In this document: positions 7,789-7,807 of the stretch, in pieces
Layout of the letters: the number at the start of each line of letters is the position of its first letter
Numbering within the stretch: the first letter of the stretch is position 1
Source: Lutibacter sp.
GTDB lineage: Bacteria > Bacteroidota > Bacteroidia > Flavobacteriales > Flavobacteriaceae
NCBI GenBank assembly: GCA_004195315.1
Contig: SDWL01000089.1
Coordinates: 1 to 7,807 of the forward strand
DNA length: 7,807 nucleotides
Reading direction: 5' to 3'
Notes under the pieces: generated by a model
The model's input: the letters and a program-made list of their open reading frames with translations, nothing else
Databases searched by the model: none
What the model was told of the DNA's origin: nothing
Position numbers and translations under genes: made by a program

Positions 7789-7807
7789 CTGTCTCTTATA
7801 CACATCT
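7789..7807 (-). other. Tn5/Nextera mosaic-end adapter (right end, artefact)
   Basis: The last 19 bases, CTGTCTCTTATACACATCT, are the exact reverse complement of bases 1-19 and equal the Tn5 mosaic end read outward. They are library sequence. They stay open in the aminotransferase frame, so an automatic gene caller would append false residues (VSYTH) to that protein. Confidence 0.97.

Noticed and set aside
1..7807. Composite transposon with 19-bp terminal inverted repeats carrying gltBD
   Set aside because: The repeats are the engineered Tn5 mosaic end used in sequencing libraries, they lie at the very ends of the window, no transposase is present, and both edge genes are truncated exactly at the junctions.

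Overview
The window is a stretch of AT-rich bacterial chromosome (about one third G+C by eye), most likely from a member of the Bacteroidota, probably a Flavobacteriaceae-like organism. Three things point there: the overall character of the GltB and GltD proteins, the near absence of Shine-Dalgarno sequences, and matches to the Bacteroidota -7 promoter element (TAnnTTTG) upstream of two genes. The genus cannot be named from what is visible. All genes lie on the + strand.

Both ends are artificial. Bases 1-19 are the 19-bp Tn5/Nextera mosaic end, and bases 7789-7807 are its exact reverse complement. Real genomic sequence therefore runs only from 20 to 7788. The window looks like one tagmented DNA fragment, so the two edge genes are cut by library preparation and not by a biological event.

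Layout: (i) 22-471, the C-terminal half of a TauE/SafE-type membrane permease; (ii) 472-614, an AT-rich gap with a 16-bp imperfect palindrome and a likely promoter; (iii) 615-5126, gltB, the large subunit of glutamate synthase; (iv) 5131-6588, gltD, the small subunit, only 4 nt downstream and surely co-transcribed; (v) 6589-6674, a short gap with a dyad overlapping a second candidate promoter; (vi) 6675-7788, a PLP-dependent class V aminotransferase of the alanine/serine-glyoxylate type, lacking only its extreme C-terminus.

GltB and GltD together form the NADPH-dependent glutamate synthase (GOGAT). GltD takes electrons from NADPH through FAD and iron-sulfur clusters to the FMN and 3Fe-4S cluster of GltB. 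GltB hydrolyses glutamine, channels the ammonia and makes glutamate from 2-oxoglutarate. The downstream aminotransferase also moves amino groups, probably between an amino acid and glyoxylate or pyruvate, so the neighbourhood is one of central nitrogen metabolism. The TauE/SafE gene has no evident functional link. All catalytic and cofactor-binding residues looked for in the three enzymes are present. I found no sign of a novel system, mobile element, CRISPR array or RNA gene.
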